Of a stretch of 64,000 bases of DNA, positions 9,770 to 18,545 are shown piece by piece (within the stretch, counting starts at the first letter, position 1; the number at the start of each line of letters is the position of its first letter). The notes beneath the pieces were generated by a model. The model did not search any database. It saw only the letters and a program-made list of their open reading frames with translations, and was not told the DNA's origin. The position numbers and the translations under genes were made by a program. Origin of the DNA: JALONH01 sp046329235 (GTDB lineage: Bacteria > Bacteroidota > Bacteroidia > Cytophagales > Cytophagaceae); the NCBI GenBank assembly GCA_046329235.1, contig JAXLVA010000001.1:2232001-2296000 (forward strand), given 5' to 3'.

Positions 9770-11134
9770 ATGTCTGCCACACGACGTCATACGATTAAGT
9801 TAATATCATTAGCACTATATATTATTTTCTTTAGTAATATATCTACTACTTCCGCTCAGGTAGTAGATAAGATTGTTGCTAAGGTAGATAATCATATTAT
9901 ATTAAAATCAGAGCTTGAAATTGCGTACCTACAATTCCTACGAAGCCCGGAAGCTCAAATGCTACCGGATAAATCCGCACTAAAATGTCGCGTATTGGAA
10001 TCTTTAATAATCAACAAAATGATGCTAGCAAAGGCATCTATGGACTCTGTTTATGTCGATAGAGAAGTAGTGAATGACGAACTTGACCGTCGTATGAGTT
10101 ACTTCATTTCACAATTCGGTTCAGTAGAAAAACTGGAGCGTTATTACGACAAATCGATTGACCAGTTAAAACAAGAGTTATATACTCAAATTAGAGACCA
10201 GTTGATTGTTCAAAAAATGCAACAACAAATTACCAGCTCTATAAAGATTACTCCGGGCGAGGTTGAAAAATTCTACAAAAGCATTCCTAAGGACTCTCTA
10301 CCATATTTTTCTTCTACCGTTGAAGTTGGACAAATAGTTCGTTATGCAGAACTCAATAGAAACGACAAACTTGCTTATAAAAGAAAAGCAGAGGAGATAC
10401 GCCAAAAAATTATTGCAGGTGAAGATTTTTGTCGCTTAGCCAAAACATATTCAGATGACCCTGTATCCGCAAAAAACTGTGGTGAAATTGGTTTCTTTAA
10501 AAAAGGTGAATTAGTACCCGAATACGAATCGGTGGCTTTACGTTTGAAGCCGGGTGAAACATCCGAAGTCATAGAAAGTCAATTTGGTTTCCATATTCTT
10601 CAATTAATAGAGAGAAGGGGAAATGAGTTTAACACACGTCATATCTTAATAAGACCAGCCACTTCAGGTAAGGATTTAAATTACCCAACTCAAATATTAG
10701 ATTCAGTTAGAAACCTAATTTTAATTGATACAATATCCTTTTCTAAAGCTGCTAAAAACTATAGTGCGGATAAAGCTACCATCTATACAGGTGGTTTTTT
10801 CACCGATCGCGAAACAGGTAGCTCTCAACTACAAATGGAAGATATGGACCCCGATGTATTCATGATAATTGATACAATGAAAGTAGGTACCATATCCCCT
10901 CCTATTCCTTTCAAAACAGAAGACGGGCAAGATGCAGTCCGTATCGTTTATCTTAAATCTAAAATCCCTGCGCACCAAGCCAATTTGAAGGATGATTATC
11001 AACGTATTCAAAATGCCGCATTAGATCAAAAGAAACAAGGTGCTATAGATAAATGGTTTGATAAAACTAAAGGTTTAGTATATATTGATATTGATAACGA
11101 GTATAAAGACTGCGAAATTTTAATCACACAATGA
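9770..11134 (+). CDS. SurA-like periplasmic chaperone / peptidyl-prolyl isomerase
   Basis: The 454-residue protein begins with a Sec signal peptide ending TTSAQ. A SurA N-terminal chaperone domain follows (VDKIVAKVDNHIILKSELE), which is the typical start of mature SurA. Two parvulin domains come next, at about 181-283 and 287-390 (TRHILIRPAT). The layout matches SurA, which escorts unfolded outer-membrane proteins across the periplasm to the BAM complex. It lies between a PpiC lipoprotein gene and a moxR gene, whose start overlaps its stop by 4 bases (ATGA). I leave the symbol blank because several SurA-like paralogs are common in this phylum. Confidence 0.9.
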   Translation: MSATRRHTIKLISLALYIIFFSNISTTSAQVVDKIVAKVDNHIILKSELEIAYLQFLRSPEAQMLPDKSALKCRVLESLIINKMMLAKASMDSVYVDREVVNDELDRRMSYFISQFGSVEKLERYYDKSIDQLKQELYTQIRDQLIVQKMQQQITSSIKITPGEVEKFYKSIPKDSLPYFSSTVEVGQIVRYAELNRNDKLAYKRKAEEIRQKIIAGEDFCRLAKTYSDDPVSAKNCGEIGFFKKGELVPEYESVALRLKPGETSEVIESQFGFHILQLIERRGNEFNTRHILIRPATSGKDLNYPTQILDSVRNLILIDTISFSKAAKNYSADKATIYTGGFFTDRETGSSQLQMEDMDPDVFMIIDTMKVGTISPPIPFKTEDGQDAVRIVYLKSKIPAHQANLKDDYQRIQNAALDQKKQGAIDKWFDKTKGLVYIDIDNEYKDCEILITQ

Positions 11135-12099
11135 GTACTATAGGACAAAATGAAGTAAGCATTGCCAATCAGTTACACAGTGACTACAAAGCTTTACACG
11201 CGGAAATTTCAAAAGTAATTGTAGGGCAAGATGAAGTTGTTCGTCAAACTTTGATGGCTATTTTTTGCCAAGGGCATTGTTTACTAGTAGGTGTGCCGGG
11301 GTTAGCAAAAACATTATTGATTAACACGATAGCTACCACATTAGATTTATCTTTCAAGCGAATTCAGTTTACTCCTGATTTAATGCCTTCAGATATTTTA
11401 GGTTCTGATAGCTTAGATGAAAACAGAAAGATTCAATTTATTCCGGGACCTATCTTCGCTAATATCGTTTTAGCGGATGAGATTAATAGAACACCTCCTA
11501 AAACACAATCTGCTTTATTAGAAGCAATGCAGGAGTATTCAGTAACTGTAGGTGGGAAACGCTTCAATCTAGAGAAACCGTTTTTTGTACTAGCTACACA
11601 AAACCCAATAGAACAAGAAGGTACTTATCCTCTTCCGGAAGCCCAGTTAGATCGTTTTATGTTTAATCTAATTGTAGATTACCCTTCATACAATGATGAA
11701 GTAAGCATTGTTAAAAACACAACTTCTGACATTAAACCTACATTGTCGGCCGTATTAGATGCCCAAAAAATAAAAGCATATCAGGAACTAGTTAGAAAAG
11801 TACCGGTAACAGATAATGTAGTGGAGTATGCTGTTAAGTTAGTTCACAAAACACGTAAGGATGGTAGTTTTGCCACTGATATTACAAAGAAATATATAGA
11901 TTGGGGTGCAGGCCCTCGTGCTTCTCAAAATTTAATTCTGGCCGCTAAATGTCATGCATTGTTAGCAGGAAAGTATTCACCGGATATTGAAGATGTGCAA
12001 GCTATCGCTTTACCTGTTTTAAGACATCGTATTGTTCGAAACTTTAAAGCAGAGGCTGAAGGAATGACAACCGATAAAATTATTAAACAATTACTTTAA
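11131..12099 (+). CDS. MoxR-family AAA+ ATPase (first copy)
   Basis: The 322-residue protein is a complete MoxR ATPase. Walker A is GVPGLAKT, Walker B is LADEINR, sensor 1 lies in ATQNPIEQEGTYPLPEAQ, and the C-terminal lid has RHRIVRNFKAEAEG. MoxR proteins are chaperone-like ATPases that usually work with von Willebrand factor A domain proteins on cofactor insertion or envelope stress. No DUF58 or VWA gene is adjacent. Instead the gene is coupled by an ATGA overlap to the SurA-like gene, which suggests an envelope-related role. A second, diverged copy lies at 49010-49999. Confidence 0.93.
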   Translation: MSTIGQNEVSIANQLHSDYKALHAEISKVIVGQDEVVRQTLMAIFCQGHCLLVGVPGLAKTLLINTIATTLDLSFKRIQFTPDLMPSDILGSDSLDENRKIQFIPGPIFANIVLADEINRTPPKTQSALLEAMQEYSVTVGGKRFNLEKPFFVLATQNPIEQEGTYPLPEAQLDRFMFNLIVDYPSYNDEVSIVKNTTSDIKPTLSAVLDAQKIKAYQELVRKVPVTDNVVEYAVKLVHKTRKDGSFATDITKKYIDWGAGPRASQNLILAAKCHALLAGKYSPDIEDVQAIALPVLRHRIVRNFKAEAEGMTTDKIIKQLL

Positions 12100-12102
12100 T
12101 CA

Positions 12103-12124
12103 AATGGTCTGGAAACAGACCATT
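12103..12124 (+). terminator. Hairpin terminator after moxR, just before the CYTH gene
   Basis: A perfect 9-bp stem (AATGGTCTG with CAGACCATT) closes a GAAA tetraloop and runs into a T-rich tail (TTTATTTATC). It follows the moxR stop by 3 bases, and the CYTH start codon lies only 10 bases beyond it. Confidence 0.75.
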
Positions 12125-12134
12125 TTTATTTATC

Positions 12135-12608
12135 ATGGCATTAGAAATCGAAAGAAAATTTTTAGTTCAAACAGAACTTTGGGATGCTGTAAACAAACCC
12201 AAACCTTCCTATTTAAAACAAGGTTATTTAATTTCTGATGATGTTAAAACTGTTCGAGTTCGAATTGCTGACGATAAAGCTTACATCACAATAAAAAGCA
12301 AAAGTACTCCTAATGGCTTCTCTCGTCATGAATTTGAATATTTAATTCCTGTAGATGAAGCTCAATATATGTTAGAACATCTATCAGGGGATACAATAGA
12401 AAAACATCGATATAAAATAAATATAGATGGAAACATCTGGGAAGTAGATGTGTTTTCAGGAGATAATGAAGGGCTTATTGTAGCAGAAATTGAATTGAAA
12501 AGTGAAGAACAAACGTTCACTATTCCATCATGGGCAAGTAAGGAAGTAACCGGAGAGGTAAAATACTATAACAGTAAATTAGGTAACCATCCTTTTAAAA
12601 AGTGGTAA
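12135..12608 (+). CDS. CYTH-domain protein (inorganic triphosphatase / adenylate-cyclase-like fold)
   Basis: The 157-residue protein carries the signature ExExK as EIERK at residues 4-8. The alternating charged strands of the CYTH tunnel follow: VRVRIADDKAYITIKSK, HEFEYLIP, WEVDVFSG and LIVAEIELKSE. Bacterial members of this short group mostly hydrolyse inorganic tripolyphosphate with Mg or Mn. Cyclase activity is known only for some relatives. The gene begins 10 bases after a terminator hairpin and ends directly against the convergent rRNA methyltransferase stop (12608/12609). The function within CYTH cannot be settled from sequence. Confidence 0.88.
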   Translation: MALEIERKFLVQTELWDAVNKPKPSYLKQGYLISDDVKTVRVRIADDKAYITIKSKSTPNGFSRHEFEYLIPVDEAQYMLEHLSGDTIEKHRYKINIDGNIWEVDVFSGDNEGLIVAEIELKSEEQTFTIPSWASKEVTGEVKYYNSKLGNHPFKKW

Positions 12609-13790
12609 TTAATTCTTTTTTAAACGAGCCCAATAAAATCCATCGCCACCTTGAGAAGGTAAGATAAGCTCTTCTTTTTCTAAAGTGTAATTCGGATTGT
12701 TTTGTATAAACAGTTGAACTTGATTAGAGTTTTCATCTGCAAAAATACTACAAGTAGCATACACTACCGTGCCTCCTTTTTTTAGCATACCTGTATATTC
12801 ATGCAAAATTTTATGCTGGATTGATTTTAACGATTCGATTTTCTCCGGAGACAACTTCCATTTATCATCCGGTTTCCTTCTTAATACACCTAATCCACTA
12901 CACGGTACATCTAATAATAAAAAATCAGCCTTCTCTTTATATTTTATTAAAGTACTCGCATCTATTAATAATGTTTTGACACGATGAGCACCGGCACGAA
13001 TAGCTCGCTTATTTAACTCTTCCAACTTCTTCTTTTCTACATCCATGGAAAGGATATCAGCTTTATTATTCGTAAGCGCGGCTAATTGTAATGTTTTCCC
13101 ACCGGCACCGGCACATGCATCTATGATAAAACTATTATTTCTCACACCAAGTGCTTCGCCTATTTTTTGAGAACCTATATCTTGAATTTCAAACCACCCC
13201 TCTTTAAATGCAACTGTATTTGTTAAAACTGAGCGTTGCTTAACCTGCAATGTTAGTGGGGATATAAATTCTGTTTCTATATTTTCTTTCAACAACTGCT
13301 GTTGTAGCTTTTCAGATGTACACTTTAACGTATTTACACGTATATAGACATTCGCTTCTTCATTCATTGAGTGAATTTCTTTACTCCATGCATCAGAAAA
13401 ATACGACTCGCCTTTGCTATCCAACCAATCAGGTATACTTTCTCTGATTTTAAGAACCTGAGATGCCTCTTCTATTCTTTGATTGATTACTTCTCCTTCA
13501 ATTGGTAATTCAATTTCTAAAAATGGCGCGTTCAACTTCCAGTATATTTCTGTACATAATCTTATCGTTTCTGTATTGAAAATATCTTTACCGGATAGAT
13601 ATTGATAATATCTTTTATATCGAACAATATCATAAATACTTTTGGCTATAAACTTGCGGTCTCTACTTCCCCATTTAGGATTGCTTTGCAGTGTTTTTTT
13701 AACAACATCATCTGCATAGTAATTATCGAGGAATATATATTCAAGGCTTCGCTGTACAGCTTCTGCCATATTTTGAGAAACCTTAGGCAT
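12609..13790 (-). CDS. RsmB/NOP2-type RNA m5C methyltransferase
   Basis: The 393-residue protein has a helical N-terminal NusB/RsmB-like RNA-binding part. A SAM-dependent m5C methyltransferase domain follows, with motif I DACAGAGGKTLQLAAL, motif IV DVPCSGLGVLRRKPDDKW and motif VI YATCSIFADEN. The two cysteines, in PCSG and TCS, are the pair used by all RNA:m5C methyltransferases: the TCS one is the nucleophile and the PCSG one releases the product. The likely target is 16S rRNA C967 (RsmB), but RsmF-like specificity cannot be excluded. Its start overlaps the end of the upstream membrane-protein gene by 8 bases, so the two are co-transcribed. Confidence 0.9.
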   Translation of the reverse strand: MPKVSQNMAEAVQRSLEYIFLDNYYADDVVKKTLQSNPKWGSRDRKFIAKSIYDIVRYKRYYQYLSGKDIFNTETIRLCTEIYWKLNAPFLEIELPIEGEVINQRIEEASQVLKIRESIPDWLDSKGESYFSDAWSKEIHSMNEEANVYIRVNTLKCTSEKLQQQLLKENIETEFISPLTLQVKQRSVLTNTVAFKEGWFEIQDIGSQKIGEALGVRNNSFIIDACAGAGGKTLQLAALTNNKADILSMDVEKKKLEELNKRAIRAGAHRVKTLLIDASTLIKYKEKADFLLLDVPCSGLGVLRRKPDDKWKLSPEKIESLKSIQHKILHEYTGMLKKGGTVVYATCSIFADENSNQVQLFIQNNPNYTLEKEELILPSQGGDGFYWARLKKN

Positions 13791-14583
13791 GATGTAAAAT
13801 AAAATAAGCGGCTAATAGCAATAAACAACCATCCCAACTTAACATAGATTGAAGATAAGTAAATACATGTCTTGTACGTAGAATCAAAAATAAACACATT
13901 CCAACTACTACAATCCATAGATATTGATAAATACTTTGTGCATTCCAAAATGAAGACACAATCATGATACCTATCACTATATAATATACATTAACCCATA
14001 ACCTACGACCTAAGAAATCAGCCCAGCCTTTATCCCTTGTACTATCTAAAATATTACTATCCCTTAACTCAAATAACATGACTATAGAAAATATAAATAC
14101 AAAGGATATGATAGTAAACCCGATGTGATACGATTGTGTTATCACCTGAGGTATACCAACTGTATAATACAACCAGGACGCACTCAATAAAAATGGCTTT
14201 GTCCACTGCCATACTTTAGAATAATTTGTTTGAAGAGTATATCTTTCATAAATCATTATACTTAGCGCCGGAATGCTTATATACCAAAACACATTTACAT
14301 GTATATAGTGATACAATAACATACTTCCTAAAATAGCTGCTAATGCAGTAATGAAGATTAAATTATACTTTCGATACTTAATAAATATTTTCAATTGCGG
14401 ATGCACTACTCCTTTAGAATAAGACACCAACGAATGGATATTATAAACAGTTATAACACCTAAAAAAACAATACCTACATATGTCCAATCTACTGTTAAA
14501 TGCAGGGCATAAAACACACTCGCTGTTAATACCGAAGCAACAGCCGCTAACCACACATGAGAATATATTAACCAACGCATCAT
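13783..14583 (-). CDS. Integral membrane protein, distantly UbiA-like
   Basis: The 266-residue protein has about eight hydrophobic segments and no signal peptide. The segment LRDSNILDSTRDKGWADFLG resembles the second Asp-rich motif (DxxxDxxxG) of UbiA prenyltransferases. The first motif, normally NDxxD, seems degenerate here (YNIHSLVSYSKG). It may therefore be a UbiA-fold protein with changed or lost activity, and I do not assign a function. Two ATG codons stand in tandem at the start. The gene begins 12 bases after the ATP-synthase terminator hairpin and overlaps the methyltransferase gene at its 3' end. Confidence 0.7.
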   Translation of the reverse strand: MMRWLIYSHVWLAAVASVLTASVFYALHLTVDWTYVGIVFLGVITVYNIHSLVSYSKGVVHPQLKIFIKYRKYNLIFITALAAILGSMLLYHYIHVNVFWYISIPALSIMIYERYTLQTNYSKVWQWTKPFLLSASWLYYTVGIPQVITQSYHIGFTIISFVFIFSIVMLFELRDSNILDSTRDKGWADFLGRRLWVNVYYIVIGIMIVSSFWNAQSIYQYLWIVVVGMCLFLILRTRHVFTYLQSMLSWDGCLLLLAAYFILHHA

Positions 14584-14595
14584 AGTTCTAATAAA

Positions 14596-14624
14596 AAAAG
14601 CGCTCCTATTAAGGGAGCGCTTTT
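14596..14624 (-). terminator. Terminator of the ATP synthase operon
   Basis: An 11-bp stem (AAAAGCGCTCC with GGAGCGCTTTT) and a 7-base loop lie 22 bases after the atpG stop. On the minus strand it ends in TTTTTTTATT, a strong intrinsic terminator. The next gene on the same strand starts only 12 bases later. Confidence 0.88.
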
Positions 14625-14646
14625 GAAAAAGTATACTTTAGTCAAA

Positions 14647-15525
14647 TTAGTTGTTCAACGCTTCCGCACCGCCCACGATTTCTAAGATTTCCTTAGTAAT
14701 TGCAGCTTGACGTGATCTGTTGTATGTCAATTTAAGTTCTTTCAACAACTCCTTAGCATTATCAGTTGCTTTGTCCATAGCAGACATACGTGCTGCATGT
14801 TCAGAAGCATTTGATTCTAGTAAGTATTTATAGAACGCAATCTTCAATGATTTTGGTATTAACTCCTGAACGATTTCTGCTTTAGAAGGCTCGAAGATAT
14901 AATCAACAGATGTTGTTTGTTCTTCAGAAGTTTCAGAAGCTTGTATTGGTAAAAACTGAACCGTTCTTGTAATTTGTGTTACAACGTTTTTGAATTCGTT
15001 AAACAACACTTCAACACGGTCATATTTACCTTCCACAAAACCATTCATAATCAATTCAGCCAATGGTTTTACGTTATCAAATTTCAGTTCATGGAATAAT
15101 GACATGTAATCTGAATTTACTTTGTAACGCTTGCCAAAGAACTCTGCACCTTTTTTCCCAATACAGATAAAATCTACGTTACCTGCTGCGAATTGAGATG
15201 CGTATTTATCTTGCAACAATGCATTTGTCGCTTTGATAATATTATTATTGAATGCGCCTGCTAATCCTCTATCAGAAGTAATAACAACTAACAATACTCT
15301 GTTAACGTTTCTTTCTTCTGCATACACAGAATTGCTATTCTCATCTAATGATGCTGAAATATTTTGAAGTATTCCATTCAATTTATCAGCATAAGGACGA
15401 ATCTTTAAAGCTAAATCCTGTGCACGTCTCAACTTTGCAGCCGAAACCATTTTCATAGCTTTCGTAATCTGCTGTGTTGAATTAACGGACGTTATTCTAT
15501 TTCGAACCTCTTTTAAGCTCGGCAT
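14647..15525 (-). CDS. atpG: F1 ATP synthase gamma subunit
   Basis: The gamma subunit forms the central stalk that turns inside the alpha3beta3 head and couples it to the membrane ring. The 292-residue protein has the signature N-terminal helix (MPSLKEVRNRITSVNSTQQITKAMKMVSAAKLRRAQ), given here as its start and end only: LKEVRNRITSV to MVSAAKLRRA. The conserved segments VVITSDRGLAGAFN and the C-terminal helix (YNRSRQAAITKEILEIVGGAEAL) are also present. It is the last gene of the operon, 2 bases after atpA, and is followed by a strong terminator. Length and ends are normal. Confidence 0.98.
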   Translation of the reverse strand: MPSLKEVRNRITSVNSTQQITKAMKMVSAAKLRRAQDLALKIRPYADKLNGILQNISASLDENSNSVYAEERNVNRVLLVVITSDRGLAGAFNNNIIKATNALLQDKYASQFAAGNVDFICIGKKGAEFFGKRYKVNSDYMSLFHELKFDNVKPLAELIMNGFVEGKYDRVEVLFNEFKNVVTQITRTVQFLPIQASETSEEQTTSVDYIFEPSKAEIVQELIPKSLKIAFYKYLLESNASEHAARMSAMDKATDNAKELLKELKLTYNRSRQAAITKEILEIVGGAEALNN

Positions 15526-15527
15526 AA

Positions 15528-17105
15528 TTAGTTGTATTTAGGAGCGATTTCTTTAGCAACTTTCTTCAACACTTCAGTTACTGAATCATCAATCTTACCA
15601 GATTTAATGTCTTTCAAAGTGTCTTTGTGAGAAGCTTTCAATGTAGTTAAGAATTCTTTTTCAAATTCTCTTACTTTACCTACCGCTACGTTATCAATAG
15701 CACCCATTGTAGAAACATAAATTGTTGCTACTTGCTCTTCTACCGTTACCGGAGAGAATGGAGCTTGTTTTAATATTTCTAAGTTACGACGACCTCTTTC
15801 GATAGTCAATTTAGTAGAAGCATCTAAGTCAGAACCGAATTTAGCAAATGCTTCTAATTCGCGGAACTGAGCTTGATCTAACTTCAACGTACCAGCAACT
15901 TTCTTCATTGATTTAATCTGAGCTGAACCACCAACACGAGATACAGAGATACCTACGTTAATCGCAGGACGTACACCGGAGTTGAATAAGTTAGACTCTA
16001 AGAAAATCTGACCATCCGTAATAGAGATTACGTTAGTTGGGATATAAGCAGAAACGTCACCAGCTTGAGTTTCAATGATTGGAAGAGCAGTTAATGATCC
16101 GCCACCTTTCACTTTACCTTTTAAACACTCAGGTAAATCGTTCATGTTAGCTGCGATAGAATCAGATTTGTTGATTTTTGCAGCACGCTCTAATAAACGG
16201 CTATGTAAATAGAATACGTCACCAGGGTAAGCTTCACGTCCCGGAGGTCTTCTTAATAATAAAGACACTTCACGGTAAGCAACCGCTTGTTTTGACAAAT
16301 CATCATACACTACTAATGCAGGACGACCGGTATCACGGAAGTACTCACCAATAGCAGCACCTGTAAATGGAGCGAAGAACTGCATTGGAGCAGGATCAGC
16401 AGCAGTAGCAGCAACTACTACAGTATATTGCATAGCACCATATCTCTCTAATGTATTTACAGTCGCAGCAACCGTAGATGCTTTTTGACCACAAGCTACA
16501 TAGATACAGAATACAGGCTCGCCTCTATCGAAGAATTCTTTTTGATTGATAATAGTATCTAATGCAACAGTTGACTTACCAGTTTGGCGGTCACCGATGA
16601 TTAATTCACGTTGACCACGACCGATTGGAATCATCGAGTCAATCGCTTTAATACCTGTTTGTAATGGCTCGTTTACCGGCTGACGGAAAATAACCCCAGG
16701 AGCTTTACGCTCTAATGGCATAGGGTATAATTCACCACCGATAGGACCTTTACCATCAATTGGGTGTCCTAATGTATTAACTACACGACCTACCATCGCT
16801 TCACCTACGTTAACGAAAGCAATTTGGTCAGTACGTTTTACAGTTGAACCTTCTTTAATTTGGCTATAGTCACCTAATAATACGGCACCTACGTTATCTT
16901 CTTCTAGGTTCAAAACCATTCCGGTTAAACCACCTTCAAACTCTAATAACTCACCTGATTGTGCTTTAGTCAAGCCAAAGATACGAGCAACCCCGTCCCC
17001 TACTTGTAGTACAGTCCCAACTTCTTCCAGTTGAGCATCGGTAAGTGTGTTGGATAACTGCTGCTTTAATATCGCAGAAACCTCATCCGGTCTAACGTCT
17101 AACAT
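15528..17105 (-). CDS. atpA: F1 ATP synthase alpha subunit
   Basis: The alpha subunit holds the non-catalytic nucleotide sites and the arginine finger of the F1 head. The 525-residue protein has the N-terminal beta-barrel (VGTVLQVGDGVARIFGL), the Walker A motif GDRQTGKS, VVYDDLSKQAVAYREVSLLLRRPPG and the alpha/beta signature region PAINVGISVSRVGG with its catalytic Arg. The length is normal. It lies between atpH and atpG with gaps of 3 and 2 bases. The genes for the beta and epsilon subunits are not in the operon, which is a common split in this phylum. Confidence 0.98.
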   Translation of the reverse strand: MLDVRPDEVSAILKQQLSNTLTDAQLEEVGTVLQVGDGVARIFGLTKAQSGELLEFEGGLTGMVLNLEEDNVGAVLLGDYSQIKEGSTVKRTDQIAFVNVGEAMVGRVVNTLGHPIDGKGPIGGELYPMPLERKAPGVIFRQPVNEPLQTGIKAIDSMIPIGRGQRELIIGDRQTGKSTVALDTIINQKEFFDRGEPVFCIYVACGQKASTVAATVNTLERYGAMQYTVVVAATAADPAPMQFFAPFTGAAIGEYFRDTGRPALVVYDDLSKQAVAYREVSLLLRRPPGREAYPGDVFYLHSRLLERAAKINKSDSIAANMNDLPECLKGKVKGGGSLTALPIIETQAGDVSAYIPTNVISITDGQIFLESNLFNSGVRPAINVGISVSRVGGSAQIKSMKKVAGTLKLDQAQFRELEAFAKFGSDLDASTKLTIERGRRNLEILKQAPFSPVTVEEQVATIYVSTMGAIDNVAVGKVREFEKEFLTTLKASHKDTLKDIKSGKIDDSVTEVLKKVAKEIAPKYN

Positions 17106-17108
17106 ATA

Positions 17109-17663
17109 TTAATACTTAGGTATGTATGAATGATCTAATAAATTCTGTTTTAATTTCGAAAGTTTTGACTTGATTGATTGGTCTACTTGTTTGTCTCCAA
17201 TCTTCAATACAAATCCGCCAATGATAGACTCATTGATTGTTTCTGTCAATTCTACTTTCTTACCACCTTTACCTACGATAGCGATAAAGTTGTCTCTTTG
17301 AGCATCTGTCAAAGGGGATACGGTGATTACCTCAGCCTTAACGATACCAGCTTTCTCATGATATTGAGCAATAAACTCTGCAGCAATATCTTTTATGATA
17401 GCTTCTCTTTTCTTACGAGCTACTAATACCAACAATCGCAGCGTTACATCTTGAACTTTTCCGCTGAATAATTGAGTTAGTATATTCTCTTTTTTCTTTT
17501 CAGAAACGATAGGATTATGCATCACAGAAACCAATACCGGTTCTGATTTACATACCTTATAGATACCTTTCATATCAATATAAACCTGCTCTAATAAATT
17601 CATATCAGATGCTAGGTCTATTAATGACTTGGCGTATCGGGCCGCTACTCTTTCCTCTTTCAT
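17109..17663 (-). CDS. atpH: F1 ATP synthase delta subunit
   Basis: The delta subunit joins the top of the alpha3beta3 head to the b-subunit stalk. The 184-residue protein starts with the six-helix domain (VAARYAKSLIDLA) and ends with the conserved segment IIGGFVLKIGDKQVDQSIKSKL, both typical of AtpH/OSCP. It lies 17 bases after atpF and 3 bases before atpA, as in most bacterial atp operons. Confidence 0.96.
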   Translation of the reverse strand: MKEERVAARYAKSLIDLASDMNLLEQVYIDMKGIYKVCKSEPVLVSVMHNPIVSEKKKENILTQLFSGKVQDVTLRLLVLVARKKREAIIKDIAAEFIAQYHEKAGIVKAEVITVSPLTDAQRDNFIAIVGKGGKKVELTETINESIIGGFVLKIGDKQVDQSIKSKLSKLKQNLLDHSYIPKY

Positions 17664-17680
17664 AAATTAGGTAAACGAGA

Positions 17681-18184
17681 TTAGTTAACGTTTACTTCTT
17701 TCATATACTCATTCACTAACTGACGTTGTGCGTCTTGGTTAGCTAACTCTTTCTTTAATATTTTCTCAGCAATATCTAATGCTAATGAAGCCGACTGATT
17801 TTTGATTTCAGCAAGTGCTGCATTTTTCTCTGTTTGAATTGCTTTTCTAGCATCTTCAATCATACGAGTAGCTTCTGAAGTTGCTTTTGTTTTTGCCTCT
17901 TCAATTAATGCTGTAGCATGTTGGTGAGCATCTTTTAAAACTTTATCGCGTTCTAATTTTGCTTCTTGTAATAAAGCTTCGTTAGAAGACTTTAAGCTTT
18001 CCATTTCTTTCTTTGCTTGCTCAGCAGCTTCCAAAGCAGCAGTGATAGACTGTTCTCTTTCTTTGATACCGCTCATGATAGGTCCCCAAGCAAACTTGGA
18101 TAACAAGAACAATACGATTAAGAACAATACTGTTTGCCAAAAGAACAAACCAAATGCCGGGGTGATTAGACTTAAGAAAACCAT
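17681..18184 (-). CDS. atpF: Fo ATP synthase b subunit
   Basis: Subunit b is the peripheral stalk. The 167-residue protein has one N-terminal membrane helix (about residues 8-28, FGLFFWQTVLFLIVLFLLSKF). A long charged coiled coil rich in Glu, Lys and Ala fills the rest. This is the standard build and length. The start is a clear ATG followed by a short periplasmic tail and the membrane helix. A perfect 14-bp hairpin lies in the 87-base gap between atpE and this gene. Confidence 0.95.
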   Translation of the reverse strand: MVFLSLITPAFGLFFWQTVLFLIVLFLLSKFAWGPIMSGIKEREQSITAALEAAEQAKKEMESLKSSNEALLQEAKLERDKVLKDAHQHATALIEEAKTKATSEATRMIEDARKAIQTEKNAALAEIKNQSASLALDIAEKILKKELANQDAQRQLVNEYMKEVNVN

Positions 18185-18223
18185 GATATATATTTTATCT
18201 TAATTAATTTCTTTGTTAAAGGT

Positions 18224-18260
18224 AAATGTATTCTTTCACCTAATGCGAAAGAATACATTT
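18224..18260 (-). promoter_or_regulatory. Perfect intercistronic hairpin between atpE and atpF
   Basis: Fourteen bases (AAATGTATTCTTTC) are followed, after 9 bases, by their exact reverse complement. On the minus strand the hairpin begins 11 bases after the atpE stop and is not followed by a T-run. It is therefore better explained as an mRNA-stabilising or processing element than as a terminator. The c subunit is needed in about ten copies per complex, and a 3' hairpin is a known way to favour its message. Confidence 0.7.
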
Positions 18261-18271
18261 GAGGGATAGTC

Positions 18272-18514
18272 TTATTTTAAAGCTACTAAAAGACAAACTA
18301 CTACACCGAATAAAGCAACACCTTCGATGAAGGCAGATGCGATAAGCATAGCTGTTTGGATTTTACCGCTTTCAGAAGGTTGACGTGCGATAGATTCTAC
18401 CGCGCTACCACCGATACGACCAATACCAAGACCTGCGCCTAATGCAGCAATTCCTGCTCCGATGCTCGCACCTAATAGAGCTGTTCCCATTTCAGCAATT
18501 AACATGTTTAACAT
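18272..18514 (-). CDS. atpE: Fo ATP synthase c subunit
   Basis: Subunit c forms the rotating membrane ring. The 80-residue protein has two membrane helices joined by a polar loop (RQPSESGKIQ), with a glycine-rich first helix (GASIGAGIAALGAGLGIG). The ion-binding carboxylate is Glu64 in AFIEGVALFG. The polar partners of the sodium type (a Gln in helix 1 and Ser/Thr after the Glu) are missing, so the ring most likely moves protons. It sits between atpB and atpF, with a strong hairpin just after its stop. Confidence 0.97.
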   Translation of the reverse strand: MLNMLIAEMGTALLGASIGAGIAALGAGLGIGRIGGSAVESIARQPSESGKIQTAMLIASAFIEGVALFGVVVCLLVALK

Positions 18515-18545
18515 AGTATATAGAAATTAAAGTATACAAATTGAA

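Noticed and set aside
11131..12099. Recent duplication between the two MoxR genes
   Set aside because: They share motifs but differ widely elsewhere, and their neighbours differ, so they are old paralogs.
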